Positions 12,205-20,211 of a DNA stretch of 64,000 nt are shown in pieces. The notes beneath the pieces are model-generated. The model did no database searches. It saw only the letters and a list, made by a program, of their open reading frames with translations, and was not told the DNA's origin. The position numbers were made by a program, and so were the translations under genes. Source of the DNA: Acidimicrobiales bacterium (GTDB lineage Bacteria > Actinomycetota > Acidimicrobiia > Acidimicrobiales > JAHWLA01); contig DATLNE010000023.1 of the NCBI GenBank assembly GCA_035536915.1, positions 32,458-96,457 of the forward strand, in the 5' to 3' direction. The first letter of the stretch is position 1. Every line of letters starts with the position of its first letter.

Positions 12205-14117
12205 CCGGCCGTCGCCGCCTCGGCTGGAACCCGCCTGGCTCGCCGCCGTCGGAACCTGCGGTGGCCTCCGAGGTGGCGCCATCGCCCGGACCGACGGGTG
12301 TGCCGATGTCGGGGGCCGTCGGCCGATGCCACGCGCCCGGTGCCGCAGGAACGGAAGCGGCCGCTCTGCCCGGGCTCGATCTCTCCGTTGCGTCGCCCGC
12401 CCCGGCGCCATCGCCAGGCGCGCCGCTCGGTGCCGGGGCCGCAGCAATCGACCCAGGCGGTGTGCCGCCGCCAGTGCCCGAGCCACCGGCGATGCGGGTG
12501 TTGTCCGACCGCGCCATGGTGGCGGTGGTCGTCGCCATCGGTGTCGGTGCGTGGCTGGCGCGCCCCGCGCCGGTTTCCCTGGTGGCGGTGGGTGTCGCGG
12601 CACTGGCCGCACTGGCGGCGCGTCGCCCCGTGCTGCTCCTGCTGACGGCGGGCGTCCTCGCCTCCGGCCTGGGCGCTCGCTCCTGGGCGGGCCTCGCCGC
12701 CGCCCCCACGAGCGGCACGGCTGAGGGAATCGCCACGCTGGTGACCGATCCTGTCGACGTGCGCGGCGGCACCCGAGCAGAGGTGCGTCTCGAGGGCCGG
12801 CGTTACGAGGCGTGGGCCTCGCCCAAGGCGGCGGCCGCCCTCCGGGCACGGTCGGCGGGCGAGCGCGCCGTGGTGAGCGGGCGACGCAGCCCGCTGACGG
12901 GCCTCCGTCGCCAGTACCTGTTGCGGCGCCACGTGGGGGCTCGGCTGCGGCTTGACTCCCTGGCGCCGCTCGACGGCGGGTCGCCGCCCGCTCGTGCGGG
13001 CAACGCCGTCCGGCGGCTGCTCCTCCGGGGCGTGGCGTCGTTCCCGCAGGGACAGCAGGCCATGTTCGCGGGCATCGTGCTCGGCGACGACCGTCGCCAG
13101 CCGACGACAATCGTCGAGGAGTTCCGCGACGCCGGGCTCGCGCACCTGCTCGCCGTCTCGGGCCAGAACGTGGCGTTCGTCCTCGCCTTGGCGACGCCGC
13201 TGCTGGCATTCCTGGGGCTGCGGAGTCGGGTGGTCGTTGCTCTCGCCGTGCTCGCCTTGTTCGGTGTGCTCACCAGGTGGGAGCCGTCTGTGCTGCGGGC
13301 CGAGGCCATGGCCGCGGTCACGCTCGTCGCCGCCGCGGCCGGGCGACCGATCTCGGCCGTACGCGTCCTCGCCGTGGCTGTCGCCGCCCTCCTGCTCGTC
13401 GACCCGTTGCTGGTGGGTTCGGTCGGCTTCCTGCTCTCGGTGGGTGCGTGCGCCGGCATCGCCCTGGTCACCCCCCGGCTCGTGCGACGGCGGGTGCCGC
13501 TGCCGGTGGCCGTCACGCTGGCGGCGCAGGTGGGCGTCGCGCCGGTGCTGCTGCCGATCTTCGGCGGCCTGCCGGTGGTGTCGACGCCGGCCAACCTGCT
13601 CGCTGGGCCGGTGGCGGGCCCGCTCATGATGTGGGGCATGGGCGCGGGCCTCGTGGCCGGCATGGTCGGCGGGGCGGTCGCCGCCGTCCTCCACCTGCCC
13701 ACCCGGCTCATGCTCGGCTGGGTCGAAGGGGTTGCGCACCACGCGGCGGCGTTGGGCCTGGGCAGCTTCGAGGCCGCGCATGTCGCGGCACTCCTCGCGC
13801 TCGCGGTGATCGGGGCGCGAGCGCGCCGGCGCCTGCCCAAGGTGGTCGCCGCCGGAGGTGCCCTCGCCGTCTGCCTCGCCGCCGCCGTACCCGCGTGTAC
13901 GTTCGGCCCGTGCGCCTCACCCTCGGCGAGCGGAGCTTCGACATCACCACCCGCGCCCTGGTCATGGGCATCCTCAACCGCACGCCCGACTCCTTCTACG
14001 ACAAGGGCGCCTACTTCGATCTGGACAGCTTCCTGGCCCGAGCGGAACGGCTCGTGGCCGAGGGCGCCGACTTCCTCGACGTCGGTGGGGTCAAGGCGGG
14101 CCCCGGCCCCGAAGTAG
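12201..14117 (+). CDS. comEC: ComEC/Rec2-type DNA channel protein lacking the beta-lactamase domain
   Basis: Polytopic membrane protein for uptake of single-stranded DNA. Recognisable parts are two or three N-terminal membrane helices, a DUF4131-like soluble segment (~180-260) and the competence domain with LAVSGQNVAF near residue 320 and about eight further helices. The frame then leaves recognisable sequence near base 13900. The final ~70 codons run out of frame through the start of the folP-like gene and look like its shadow. The usual C-terminal metallo-beta-lactamase domain is absent. The GTG at 12201 is coupled to comEA; a Pro-rich 97-residue extension precedes an alternative ATG at 12492. 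Confidence 0.8.
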   Translation: MTGRRRLGWNPPGSPPSEPAVASEVAPSPGPTGVPMSGAVGRCHAPGAAGTEAAALPGLDLSVASPAPAPSPGAPLGAGAAAIDPGGVPPPVPEPPAMRVLSDRAMVAVVVAIGVGAWLARPAPVSLVAVGVAALAALAARRPVLLLLTAGVLASGLGARSWAGLAAAPTSGTAEGIATLVTDPVDVRGGTRAEVRLEGRRYEAWASPKAAAALRARSAGERAVVSGRRSPLTGLRRQYLLRRHVGARLRLDSLAPLDGGSPPARAGNAVRRLLLRGVASFPQGQQAMFAGIVLGDDRRQPTTIVEEFRDAGLAHLLAVSGQNVAFVLALATPLLAFLGLRSRVVVALAVLALFGVLTRWEPSVLRAEAMAAVTLVAAAAGRPISAVRVLAVAVAALLLVDPLLVGSVGFLLSVGACAGIALVTPRLVRRRVPLPVAVTLAAQVGVAPVLLPIFGGLPVVSTPANLLAGPVAGPLMMWGMGAGLVAGMVGGAVAAVLHLPTRLMLGWVEGVAHHAAALGLGSFEAAHVAALLALAVIGARARRRLPKVVAAGGALAVCLAAAVPACTFGPCASPSASGASTSPPAPWSWASSTARPTPSTTRAPTSIWTASWPERNGSWPRAPTSSTSVGSRRAPAPK

Positions 14118-14740
14118 GCGAGCAAGAGGAGCTCGACCGGGTCGTCCCGGCCGTCGAGCTGCTGCACGCCCGCTTCGACATCCCCATATCGGTCGACACC
14201 TGGCGGGCCTCGGTGGCCGAGGCTTCCTTCGCCGCGGGCGCCTGCGTGGGCAACGACATCAGCGGGTTCGCCGATCCCGACTACCTCACGGTGGCGGCCA
14301 AGGCCGGTGCCACGGTCATCGCCACCCACATCCGACTGGGGCCGCGCATCCCCGACCCGGAGCCGCACTACGACGACGTGGTCGCCGCCGTGTGCGACTT
14401 CTTGGTCGAGCGCGCCCGTCGGGCCGAGGACCTGGGCATCCCCGCCGAGCGCATCGTGCTCGACGCCGGCCTCGACCTCGGCAAGACCTGGGAACAGTCG
14501 GTCGTGCTCTTGCACGCGTCCGACCGCCTTGCCGCGCTCGGCTACCCGGTCCTGCTGTCGGCCTCCAACAAGACCTTTCTCGGGCGCCTGCTCGACCTCG
14601 AGGTGGGCGACCGCCGCGAGGCGTCGTTGGCGGCTACGGCCGTCGGCGTGGCCCGCGGCTGTCGGATCATCCGAGCCCACGACGTGCGGGGGGCTCGTCG
14701 CGTGTGCGACGTCCTGGCCGCAGTGATGGAGGCAGCGTGA
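13910..14740 (+). CDS. Dihydropteroate synthase homologue, FolP2-like
   Basis: TIM-barrel protein of the pterin-binding family. The N-terminal MGILNRTPDSFYDKG, then DVGGVKAGPG in place of the canonical DVGGESTRPG, then ISVDTWRASVA and LSASNKTFLGR all resemble mycobacterial FolP2 more than FolP1. FolP2 proteins are reported to lack dihydropteroate synthase activity, so a folate role should not be assumed. 276 aa. The GTG start at 13910 is chosen because homology begins at RLTLGERSFDI. The TGA overlaps the holA GTG. Confidence 0.82.
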   Translation: MRLTLGERSFDITTRALVMGILNRTPDSFYDKGAYFDLDSFLARAERLVAEGADFLDVGGVKAGPGPEVGEQEELDRVVPAVELLHARFDIPISVDTWRASVAEASFAAGACVGNDISGFADPDYLTVAAKAGATVIATHIRLGPRIPDPEPHYDDVVAAVCDFLVERARRAEDLGIPAERIVLDAGLDLGKTWEQSVVLLHASDRLAALGYPVLLSASNKTFLGRLLDLEVGDRREASLAATAVGVARGCRIIRAHDVRGARRVCDVLAAVMEAA

Positions 14741-15735
14741 ACGCCTGGTACGTCAAGGGCGACGACCCGGCGCTGGTCGTCGAAGAGGTCCGCAAGCTCG
14801 TGCGCGAGCTGGCGGGCGACGACACCATGGCGGTCGAAGACCTCTCAAGCGAAGACGTCCAGGTCGCCGCCATCGTGGACGCCTGCCTCACCCCTCCGTT
14901 CCTCGGTGACCGCCGGGTGGTGGTGGTCCGCGAGGTCGGCCGCTTCCGCTCCGACGAGCTGGAGCCGTTGATCAAGTGGCTGGCCGACCCGTTGCCGACC
15001 ACGTCACTGGTGCTCACCGCAGGCGGCGGCCAGGTCTCGCAGAAGCTCGTCAACGCGGTCAAGAAGGTCGGCAAGGTCGTCGACGCCACCGTGCCCAGCA
15101 GCGCCAAGGCCCGCACCTCGTGGCTGACAAGCCGCCTCCACGAAGGCCCGGTGCGCCTCGACGCCGCCGCCGGAGCGCTGGTGGGCGAGCACCTCGGCGA
15201 GGACATGGGGCGGCTCAACAACCTGCTGGAATCCTTGGCGGCGGCCTACGGCGAAGGCGCCTCCATCGGCCTCGACGAGATCGCCCCGTTCCTCGGCCAA
15301 GCAGGCGGCGTGGCGCCGTGGGACCTCACCGACGCCATCGACGCGGGCGACACCGAGGGTGCGTTGTCGTACCTGCACCGCATGCTGGCGGCGGGGGAGC
15401 GCCATCCGCTGGTCGTGCTCGCCACCCTCCACCGCCACTACCAGGCGATGTTGAAGCTCGACGGGGCGGGCGTCCGTGACGAGAACGAAGCCGCCGCGCT
15501 GCTCGGCACCTCCCCGTTCCCGGCCAAGAAGGCCATGAACCAGGCCCGTCGCCTGCAGTCGGCGGGCATCGCCAAGGCCATCGGCTGGCTGGCCGACGCC
15601 GACCTCGACCTGCGGGGCGCCAAGGCGTGGCCCGACTACCTCGTCCTCGAAGTGCTGGTCGCCCGCCTGAGCCGGCTGGTGCCTCGCCCGCCCGCGGCCA
15701 AGCGCGGCGCCCACGCAGGCGCCCGGCGGCGTTGA
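14737..15735 (+). CDS. holA: DNA polymerase III delta subunit
   Basis: Clamp-loader subunit that opens the sliding clamp. It begins with a strand-turn like other HolA proteins (AWYVKGDDPALV). The AAA+-like domain I includes FLGDRRVVVVREV near residue 55. There is a small domain II and a C-terminal collar domain with LVVLATLHRHYQAMLKL near 235. 332 aa is normal. The GTG start overlaps the previous stop, so the operon comEA-comEC-folP-holA is translationally coupled. Downstream sequence to 15793 holds no gene. Confidence 0.9.
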   Translation: MNAWYVKGDDPALVVEEVRKLVRELAGDDTMAVEDLSSEDVQVAAIVDACLTPPFLGDRRVVVVREVGRFRSDELEPLIKWLADPLPTTSLVLTAGGGQVSQKLVNAVKKVGKVVDATVPSSAKARTSWLTSRLHEGPVRLDAAAGALVGEHLGEDMGRLNNLLESLAAAYGEGASIGLDEIAPFLGQAGGVAPWDLTDAIDAGDTEGALSYLHRMLAAGERHPLVVLATLHRHYQAMLKLDGAGVRDENEAAALLGTSPFPAKKAMNQARRLQSAGIAKAIGWLADADLDLRGAKAWPDYLVLEVLVARLSRLVPRPPAAKRGAHAGARRR

Positions 15736-15793
15736 ACGTGCGCCAGTAGGCCCGCGCTCCCTGCGGCCCGCCGGAGTACCTATCCGGGCGGCG

Positions 15794-16759
15794 TCAGCCT
15801 TCTGCGACCGCCACCAGGGCGGTGGGCGACATCTCCGGGGCGAACGGCCCGTCGGGATTGTCGACGACCCACACGTGGAGCATCTCGGGCGTGGGCAGGT
15901 TCACCGAGCCCGCCGGGCAGTTGGGCCGGGCGAAGCCGACCACCATGGCGTCGGGGGTGAAGCACAGGTCGTCGTGCGCATGCCACACGGTGAGCGGCCC
16001 GCCCACCTTGGGCCCGGGCTGTCCGACCTCGGGCATCACGTACATGGCGGCCACCAGCACCGGCCCACGCGAGGTGGAGGCGTAGATCAGCTCCTCGGGG
16101 GCCGCAGGATCGAGCACCTTGCCGTCCGTGTGGAACCGCTGGTTGTGCCAGTGCTGGATGCCGTTCCACACCGGCGTGATGGGCCGGAACCCGTCGGCTC
16201 GGGCGTTCGCCTGCGACGCCCAACGCTTGGCGCCCGCCTTGGTCTCGGCCAGCAGCCGGTCGGCCGTCGCCCGCTGCTCCGGCGTGGCGCCGCTCGCATT
16301 GCCGGCCGCACCGTGGCCGTGGCCGTCGGCGTGTGCCGCCGGCGCCGGGGGCGTTACCGCCACCGGGACCGCTGCGGGCTCATGCCCGTGCCCGTTGTCG
16401 TGCGCAGCCGTCTCGTGCCCGCCGTCGTGCCCGGCCCGGGCCGCCCACACGCCCGTGAACGCGGTGGCGCCCACCACCAGCACGCTCACGCCTGCCGCCA
16501 CTCGGCGCAGGCCGCCTCGTCCCCACGATCCGCCCGCCTGCACGGCCAGCGCGGCGTCGCCGGCGGACAACAAGCCCACCAACGTGACGGCGATGCCCAG
16601 CGCCAACAGCACGTGGCCCGGGTTGGAGGCGGTGAACAACCCCTCCCGTCCGGCCAAGCCGGGATCGGCGGCGTGGAGCAGCGCGTCCCAGCTCAAGCCC
16701 ACCAGCAGGAGTGCCATCCCCCCGAGGCCGACGGCCAACGAGACCACCAATCGACGCAT
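15794..16759 (-). CDS. Membrane protein with His-rich linker, function unknown
   Basis: I do not recognise a characterised family. Three hydrophobic segments occupy about residues 5-110. A linker at ~115-160 is dense in His and Gly (repeated GHGH and GHEP-type runs) and could bind metal. A conserved-looking C-terminal domain (~165-321) contains ELIYASTSRGP, AAMYVMPEVG and VWHAHDDLCF, presumably outside the membrane. 321 aa from the ATG at 16759; a GTG lies one codon upstream. The His run and HAHDD suggest metal handling, but that is inference. Confidence 0.7.
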   Translation of the reverse strand: MRRLVVSLAVGLGGMALLLVGLSWDALLHAADPGLAGREGLFTASNPGHVLLALGIAVTLVGLLSAGDAALAVQAGGSWGRGGLRRVAAGVSVLVVGATAFTGVWAARAGHDGGHETAAHDNGHGHEPAAVPVAVTPPAPAAHADGHGHGAAGNASGATPEQRATADRLLAETKAGAKRWASQANARADGFRPITPVWNGIQHWHNQRFHTDGKVLDPAAPEELIYASTSRGPVLVAAMYVMPEVGQPGPKVGGPLTVWHAHDDLCFTPDAMVVGFARPNCPAGSVNLPTPEMLHVWVVDNPDGPFAPEMSPTALVAVAEG

Positions 16760-16792
16760 CACAATCGAGTGTACGGAGCCCCTGACGCGAAA

Positions 16793-16815
16793 GATGACGC
16801 CCCGAGGGCGCCATC
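16793..16815 (-). terminator. Probable rpsT terminator
   Basis: On the minus strand GATG-G-CGCCC-TCG-GGGCG-T-CATC forms a stem with one mismatch and a 3-nt loop. TTTC follows, 23-45 nt downstream of the rpsT stop. The U-tract is short, as often in high-GC genomes. Confidence 0.5.
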
Positions 16816-16837
16816 GTCCGAAGATTCGTAAAGAGGC

Positions 16838-17107
16838 TTACGAAGAAGCGTTGAGCTTGGCGATTCGCTTCATCAGCCGCGACTTGCGGTTGGAGGCCTG
16901 GTTCTTGTGGATCACGCCCTTGGCCGCCGCCATGTCGAGCCGCTTGACGGCCAGGCGCAGCGCGTCGGCGCTCGTCTCGGCACCGGACTCGGCCGACGAC
17001 ACCGCGTTCTTCACGCGGGTCTTGATCTCCGAACGCACAGCCTTGTTGCGAAGGCGGAGCCGTTCGTTCTGTCGGTTGCGCTTGATCTGGCTCTTGATGT
17101 TCGCCAC
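16838..17107 (-). CDS. rpsT: 30S ribosomal protein S20
   Basis: Small-subunit primary-binding protein for 16S rRNA. The N-terminus MANIKSQIKRNRQNE and the Lys/Arg-rich three-helix pattern with KGVIHKNQASNRKSRL near the C-terminus are diagnostic. 89 aa is standard. It is transcribed alone and divergently from the 2-hydroxyacid dehydrogenase, with 43 bp between starts. In many actinobacteria rpsT lies close to holA and lepA, and both are found in this window. Confidence 0.97.
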   Translation of the reverse strand: MANIKSQIKRNRQNERLRLRNKAVRSEIKTRVKNAVSSAESGAETSADALRLAVKRLDMAAAKGVIHKNQASNRKSRLMKRIAKLNASS

Positions 17108-17150
17108 GGGGGGAAGACGATAGCAGCGGCGGCCCTATCCTCCCCAGTCG

Positions 17151-18083
17151 ATGACCGTCCCTCGCATCGCTCTCGGCCCCCAGACGATCTCCGACCGCAC
17201 CCGGGCCTGGATGGGCGAGGCCGTCGAGCAGGGCGGCGGGCAGGTGGTGCCCCTTGCCGAGGCCGAGGCGCTCTTCTGGTGCGACCCCTTCGCCGTCGAG
17301 CCCCTCCGCGACGAGCTCGCCACCGCGCCGCACATCACCTGGGTGCAGCTGCTGTGGGCGGGGGTGGAGCGCTTCGCCGCAGCCCGCCTGTTCGACGACG
17401 ACCGCACGTGGACGTGCGGCAAGGGCGTCTATGCCGACCCCGTGGCCGAGCATGCATTGGCCCTCGGGCTCTACGGCCTACGGGACCTCCACGAGCGGAC
17501 GGTCGCCCGTTCCTGGGGCCGCTACAGCGGGCGCACCCTTCTGGGTGGCCGCGTCACCATCCTGGGCGGCGGCGGCATCACCGAATCGTTGCTGCGCCTG
17601 CTCGCCCCCTTCGACGTTGAGGCAGCAGTCGTCAGGCGACAGCCCCAGCCACTCGCAGGTCGGGCACGCGTGGTCACGCCTGACCGGCTGCACGACGTCC
17701 TCGCCGGGGCCGACCTCGTCGTGCTCGCTCTCGCCCTCACCCCCGAGACCAAAGGCATCATCGGCGAGGCCGAGCTGCGGGCCATGGAATCTCATGCGTG
17801 GCTTGTCAACGTGGCGCGTGGCGAACACGTCGTCACTGCCGATCTCGTGCGCGCGCTGCACGAGGGCTGGATCGGCGGCGCCGCTCTGGATGTCACCGAT
17901 CCCGAGCCGCTCCCGGAGGGGCACCCGCTCTGGGAACTGCCCAACTGCTTGCTCACCCCGCACACTGCCAACACCCCCGAGATGGCCCGCCCCCTCGTCG
18001 CTGCCCGCGTGCGCGAGAACGTCGAGCGCTTCGCGCACAACCGACCCCTCGTCGGGCTGGTGGACCCGGAACACGGTTATTGA
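17151..18083 (+). CDS. D-isomer-specific 2-hydroxyacid dehydrogenase
   Basis: NAD(P)-dependent oxidoreductase of the D-2-hydroxyacid dehydrogenase family; substrate unknown. The Rossmann motif appears as TILGGGGITESLL at ~132-144. The catalytic region includes NVARGEHV near 220 with its Arg, an Asp/Glu segment DVTDPEPLPEGHPLW near 250, and the catalytic His in TPHTANTP near 275. 310 aa is slightly short for the family. The minus-strand MFS gene reads through its entire 3' two-thirds. Confidence 0.88.
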   Translation: MTVPRIALGPQTISDRTRAWMGEAVEQGGGQVVPLAEAEALFWCDPFAVEPLRDELATAPHITWVQLLWAGVERFAAARLFDDDRTWTCGKGVYADPVAEHALALGLYGLRDLHERTVARSWGRYSGRTLLGGRVTILGGGGITESLLRLLAPFDVEAAVVRRQPQPLAGRARVVTPDRLHDVLAGADLVVLALALTPETKGIIGEAELRAMESHAWLVNVARGEHVVTADLVRALHEGWIGGAALDVTDPEPLPEGHPLWELPNCLLTPHTANTPEMARPLVAARVRENVERFAHNRPLVGLVDPEHGY

Positions 18084-19802
18084 GGCGCGCTCGGTCAGCA
18101 GCACCCGGCTCAACAACGCAGCCAGTAGGAACAGCGACCCGGCGACGGTGATGGCGTTGCGGGCGCCAAGGCTGGAACCCATCCACGCCGCCAAGCCGAC
18201 GCCGCCCAGGAACGCGGTGTCGAGCACGGCCTCCGAAGCGGCGAACACCCGGCCGCGCAACTCGTCGGGAGTGCGCTCCTGCAACAGCGACTCGTAACAG
18301 ACGGTGCCGATGGCGTTGCCCGCCCCGGCCAACAGCCACAGCACCAGGAGGACCATGACGGCGCCGACTTGGGCGGCGGCGACCACGGACACGCCGACGA
18401 TGGCGACGCCCGCCCACAGCAGGTTCTCCCGCCGCCATTTGCGGGCCGCGCCCGGCGCCAGCACCGACCCGACGACCATGCCGATGCCCCACGCTCCGCC
18501 GATGAAGCCGAGCATCTCGGGCCGGGCGTGCAGCACCCGCAGCACGAACAGCGGCTCGATGGGCGATTTCACGGCGGCGGCCAGCATCACGATGCCCATG
18601 ACCACGATGACGGCCCGGACGATGGGCGTTGTGCCCATGTAGCGGAAGCCCTCCCGCAGCTCGGCCACGGGGTGCCAGTCGTCGTCGCAAGGCGGCTGCG
18701 GCGGGAGGTGGACGCGGGCCACCAATAGGGCCGAGCCGATGAACGACAACCCGTTGATGAAGATTGCGGGCGCGAAGCCCAGTCGCGACACGAGGATGCC
18801 GCCCAGCATCGGGCCCACCATGACGGCGCCGTTGAACGTGGCGGCCACCAACCCGTTTGCCGCCACCAGTTGGTCCTGGTGCACGACGTTGGGGAGGGAG
18901 GCGTGCAGGGCGGGCTGGGCCAGGGCGCCGAGGACGCCGAGCGCCACCGCCACTGCGTAGAGGTGGGGGATCGTCGGCGTGCCGAACAGGAACAGCGACG
19001 CCACGGCGAGGCCGCGTAGCAGGTCGCTCATCATCATGACGCCCTTGCGGGGCAGGCGGTCCACCAGTGGCCCACCGACCGCGCCCATGAGGGCGGCGGG
19101 ACCGACCTGGGCGACGAGCATGGTGGCGAAGGTCGCCGGGTTGGCATCGCGGCCCGCCAGGCTGGCGGCCACGGCGATGGTGTACACCCAGTCACCCATG
19201 CTCGACACGCCCTGGGCGAGCCAGAGCGACACGAAGGAGCGGTTGCGGCGCAGCTCCCGGAAGTCGCTGCTGCCCGTAGGCACGAGGCGCGACCCGCAGA
19301 TCCGGTGCACGGCAATGAGGGCGCCGAGGACGATGAAGATGTCGCCGATGCTGAAGACGTTGTGCAGGGGGAACGACTCGGGCAGGGCGAAGATGTCGCC
19401 GAAGAACTGGATGCGGGCGTCAGGCAGTTCCGTGGAGTTCACGAAGCCGCCGCCGGCGGTCGCAGGCAGGCCCGCTGTGGCCAAGGCCCCTTCGGTGGCA
19501 GGCATCACCCCCCGGTTGGCGATCAGGGCCAGGATGTTGGTGCCGCTGCCCACAGCCACGATCCACATGCCGGGGATGTGGAGGTTGCCCGCCAGGTACC
19601 AGACACCCAGGGCGTAGCTGGAGAGGTTGAGGCCGGCGGCGATGTCGACCGGCAAGGGCGCCTTGAGGGCGATCAACTGCACGGCAAGCGCCAGGAGCAA
19701 CACCGGCCAGCGCCGGAGCCGCAAGTCCGCGACTCGTCCGAGCTTCCCGCCCGCCAAGGGCACGCTGAGCAGCCCGAGGGCGAAGAGCGCGACGACGATC
19801 AC
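17478..19802 (-). CDS. DUF5317 domain fused to an MFS transporter, with a long antisense tail
   Basis: Membrane protein with two parts. Residues ~1-185 match the DUF5317 pattern: PLAGGKLGRVADLRLRRW, ANRGVMPA, and FFGDIFALPESFP followed by a FSIGDIF helix. Residues ~200-575 form an MFS_3-type transporter (RNRSFVSLWLAQGVSSMGDW, VDRLPRKGVMMMSDLLRG, twelve-helix pattern). After VLLTERAS the frame stays open for ~200 codons antisense to the dehydrogenase, with no hydrophobic pattern; this tail is probably an accident of high GC or a frameshift. The GTG at 19802 gives the DUF5317 start. Export substrate unknown. Confidence 0.75.
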   Translation of the reverse strand: MIVVALFALGLLSVPLAGGKLGRVADLRLRRWPVLLLALAVQLIALKAPLPVDIAAGLNLSSYALGVWYLAGNLHIPGMWIVAVGSGTNILALIANRGVMPATEGALATAGLPATAGGGFVNSTELPDARIQFFGDIFALPESFPLHNVFSIGDIFIVLGALIAVHRICGSRLVPTGSSDFRELRRNRSFVSLWLAQGVSSMGDWVYTIAVAASLAGRDANPATFATMLVAQVGPAALMGAVGGPLVDRLPRKGVMMMSDLLRGLAVASLFLFGTPTIPHLYAVAVALGVLGALAQPALHASLPNVVHQDQLVAANGLVAATFNGAVMVGPMLGGILVSRLGFAPAIFINGLSFIGSALLVARVHLPPQPPCDDDWHPVAELREGFRYMGTTPIVRAVIVVMGIVMLAAAVKSPIEPLFVLRVLHARPEMLGFIGGAWGIGMVVGSVLAPGAARKWRRENLLWAGVAIVGVSVVAAAQVGAVMVLLVLWLLAGAGNAIGTVCYESLLQERTPDELRGRVFAASEAVLDTAFLGGVGLAAWMGSSLGARNAITVAGSLFLLAALLSRVLLTERASITVFRVHQPDEGSVVREALDVLAHAGSDEGAGHLGGVGSVRGEQAVGQFPERVPLRERLGIGDIQSGAADPALVQRAHEIGSDDVFATRHVDKPRMRFHGPQLGLADDAFGLGGEGESEHDEVGPGEDVVQPVRRDHACPTCEWLGLSPDDCCLNVEGGEQAQQRFGDAAAAQDGDAATQKGAPAVAAPGTGDRPLVEVP

Positions 19803-20070
19803 CGGCTGGATATCGGCCGAGCCGTGCCCCGGCCTGAGGGGGAACCCTGAGGAGCCGGGCGGACAGGCGCGGCGACCGATGACACCGCGCCGGTTTTCCG
19901 CAGCCACGGGCTGCCGAAACGAGCCTTCCGGCGAACAAAGGACGCACCAAGCCGGGCAACGTTTGAGTGACTAGTCCGTGTGGGGGTTGCCACTAAAGGA
20001 CGGCGGCGGGGTGGCCGAAGGATCAGGAGCGGCTCCCAGCGGGGGCGTCGCTATCGGGAGGAGGTCCCCC

Positions 20071-20157
20071 ATGAAGGCTCGCCTTTTCAGGCTTGCCAGT
20101 GGCTTTGCCGGCCTTGCCGCAACCGTTGCGCTGCTCGGCGCTCCCCGGAAGTGGTAG
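20071..20157 (+). CDS. Small hydrophobic leader peptide, 28 aa (candidate)
   Basis: ATG at 20071 sits behind GGGAGGAGG, one of the strongest ribosome-binding sites in the window, at good spacing. The peptide starts with a basic MKARLFRLAS, continues with an Ala/Leu-rich hydrophobic stretch and ends APRKW. This amphipathic-then-hydrophobic layout resembles small secreted or membrane peptides. I cannot assign a family, and there is no Cys for a thiolactone. It lies 74 bp upstream of the GGDEF-EAL start on the same strand. It could be a signalling peptide or a translated leader. Confidence 0.45.
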   Translation: MKARLFRLASGFAGLAATVALLGAPRKW

Positions 20158-20190
20158 GGGCACAAGCCCACTCGTAATCAACTGGCGGAA

Positions 20191-20211
20191 CCGGGTGATG
20201 CTGGCACCCGG
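20191..20211 (+). terminator. Perfect 7-bp stem-loop before the GGDEF-EAL start (attenuator-like)
   Basis: CCGGGTG-ATGCTGG-CACCCGG, followed nine bases later by a pyrimidine run CTCTTCTTTT and then the GTG start at 20232. It may be an attenuator between the small ORF and the enzyme gene. The T-tract is offset from the stem, so canonical termination is uncertain. Confidence 0.35.

Noticed and set aside
12201..12491. Confident N-terminal extension of ComEC
   Set aside because: The Pro/Ala-rich segment has weak coding bias and no domain; it is kept only because the GTGA overlap with comEA favours that start. ATG 12492 is equally possible.
13910..14117. Real coding end of comEC within folP2-like gene
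   Set aside because: The last ~70 comEC codons show Ser/Pro/Trp-rich shadow composition, while the overlapping frame encodes well-conserved FolP2 motifs.
19930..20000. Cyclic-di-GMP-I riboswitch before the GGDEF-EAL gene
   Set aside because: Fragments resemble the consensus (GGACGCACCAAGCC, GGGGGTTGCC), but the GCAAA core is interrupted, the tetraloop/receptor hairpins cannot be drawn, and the order of elements does not fit.
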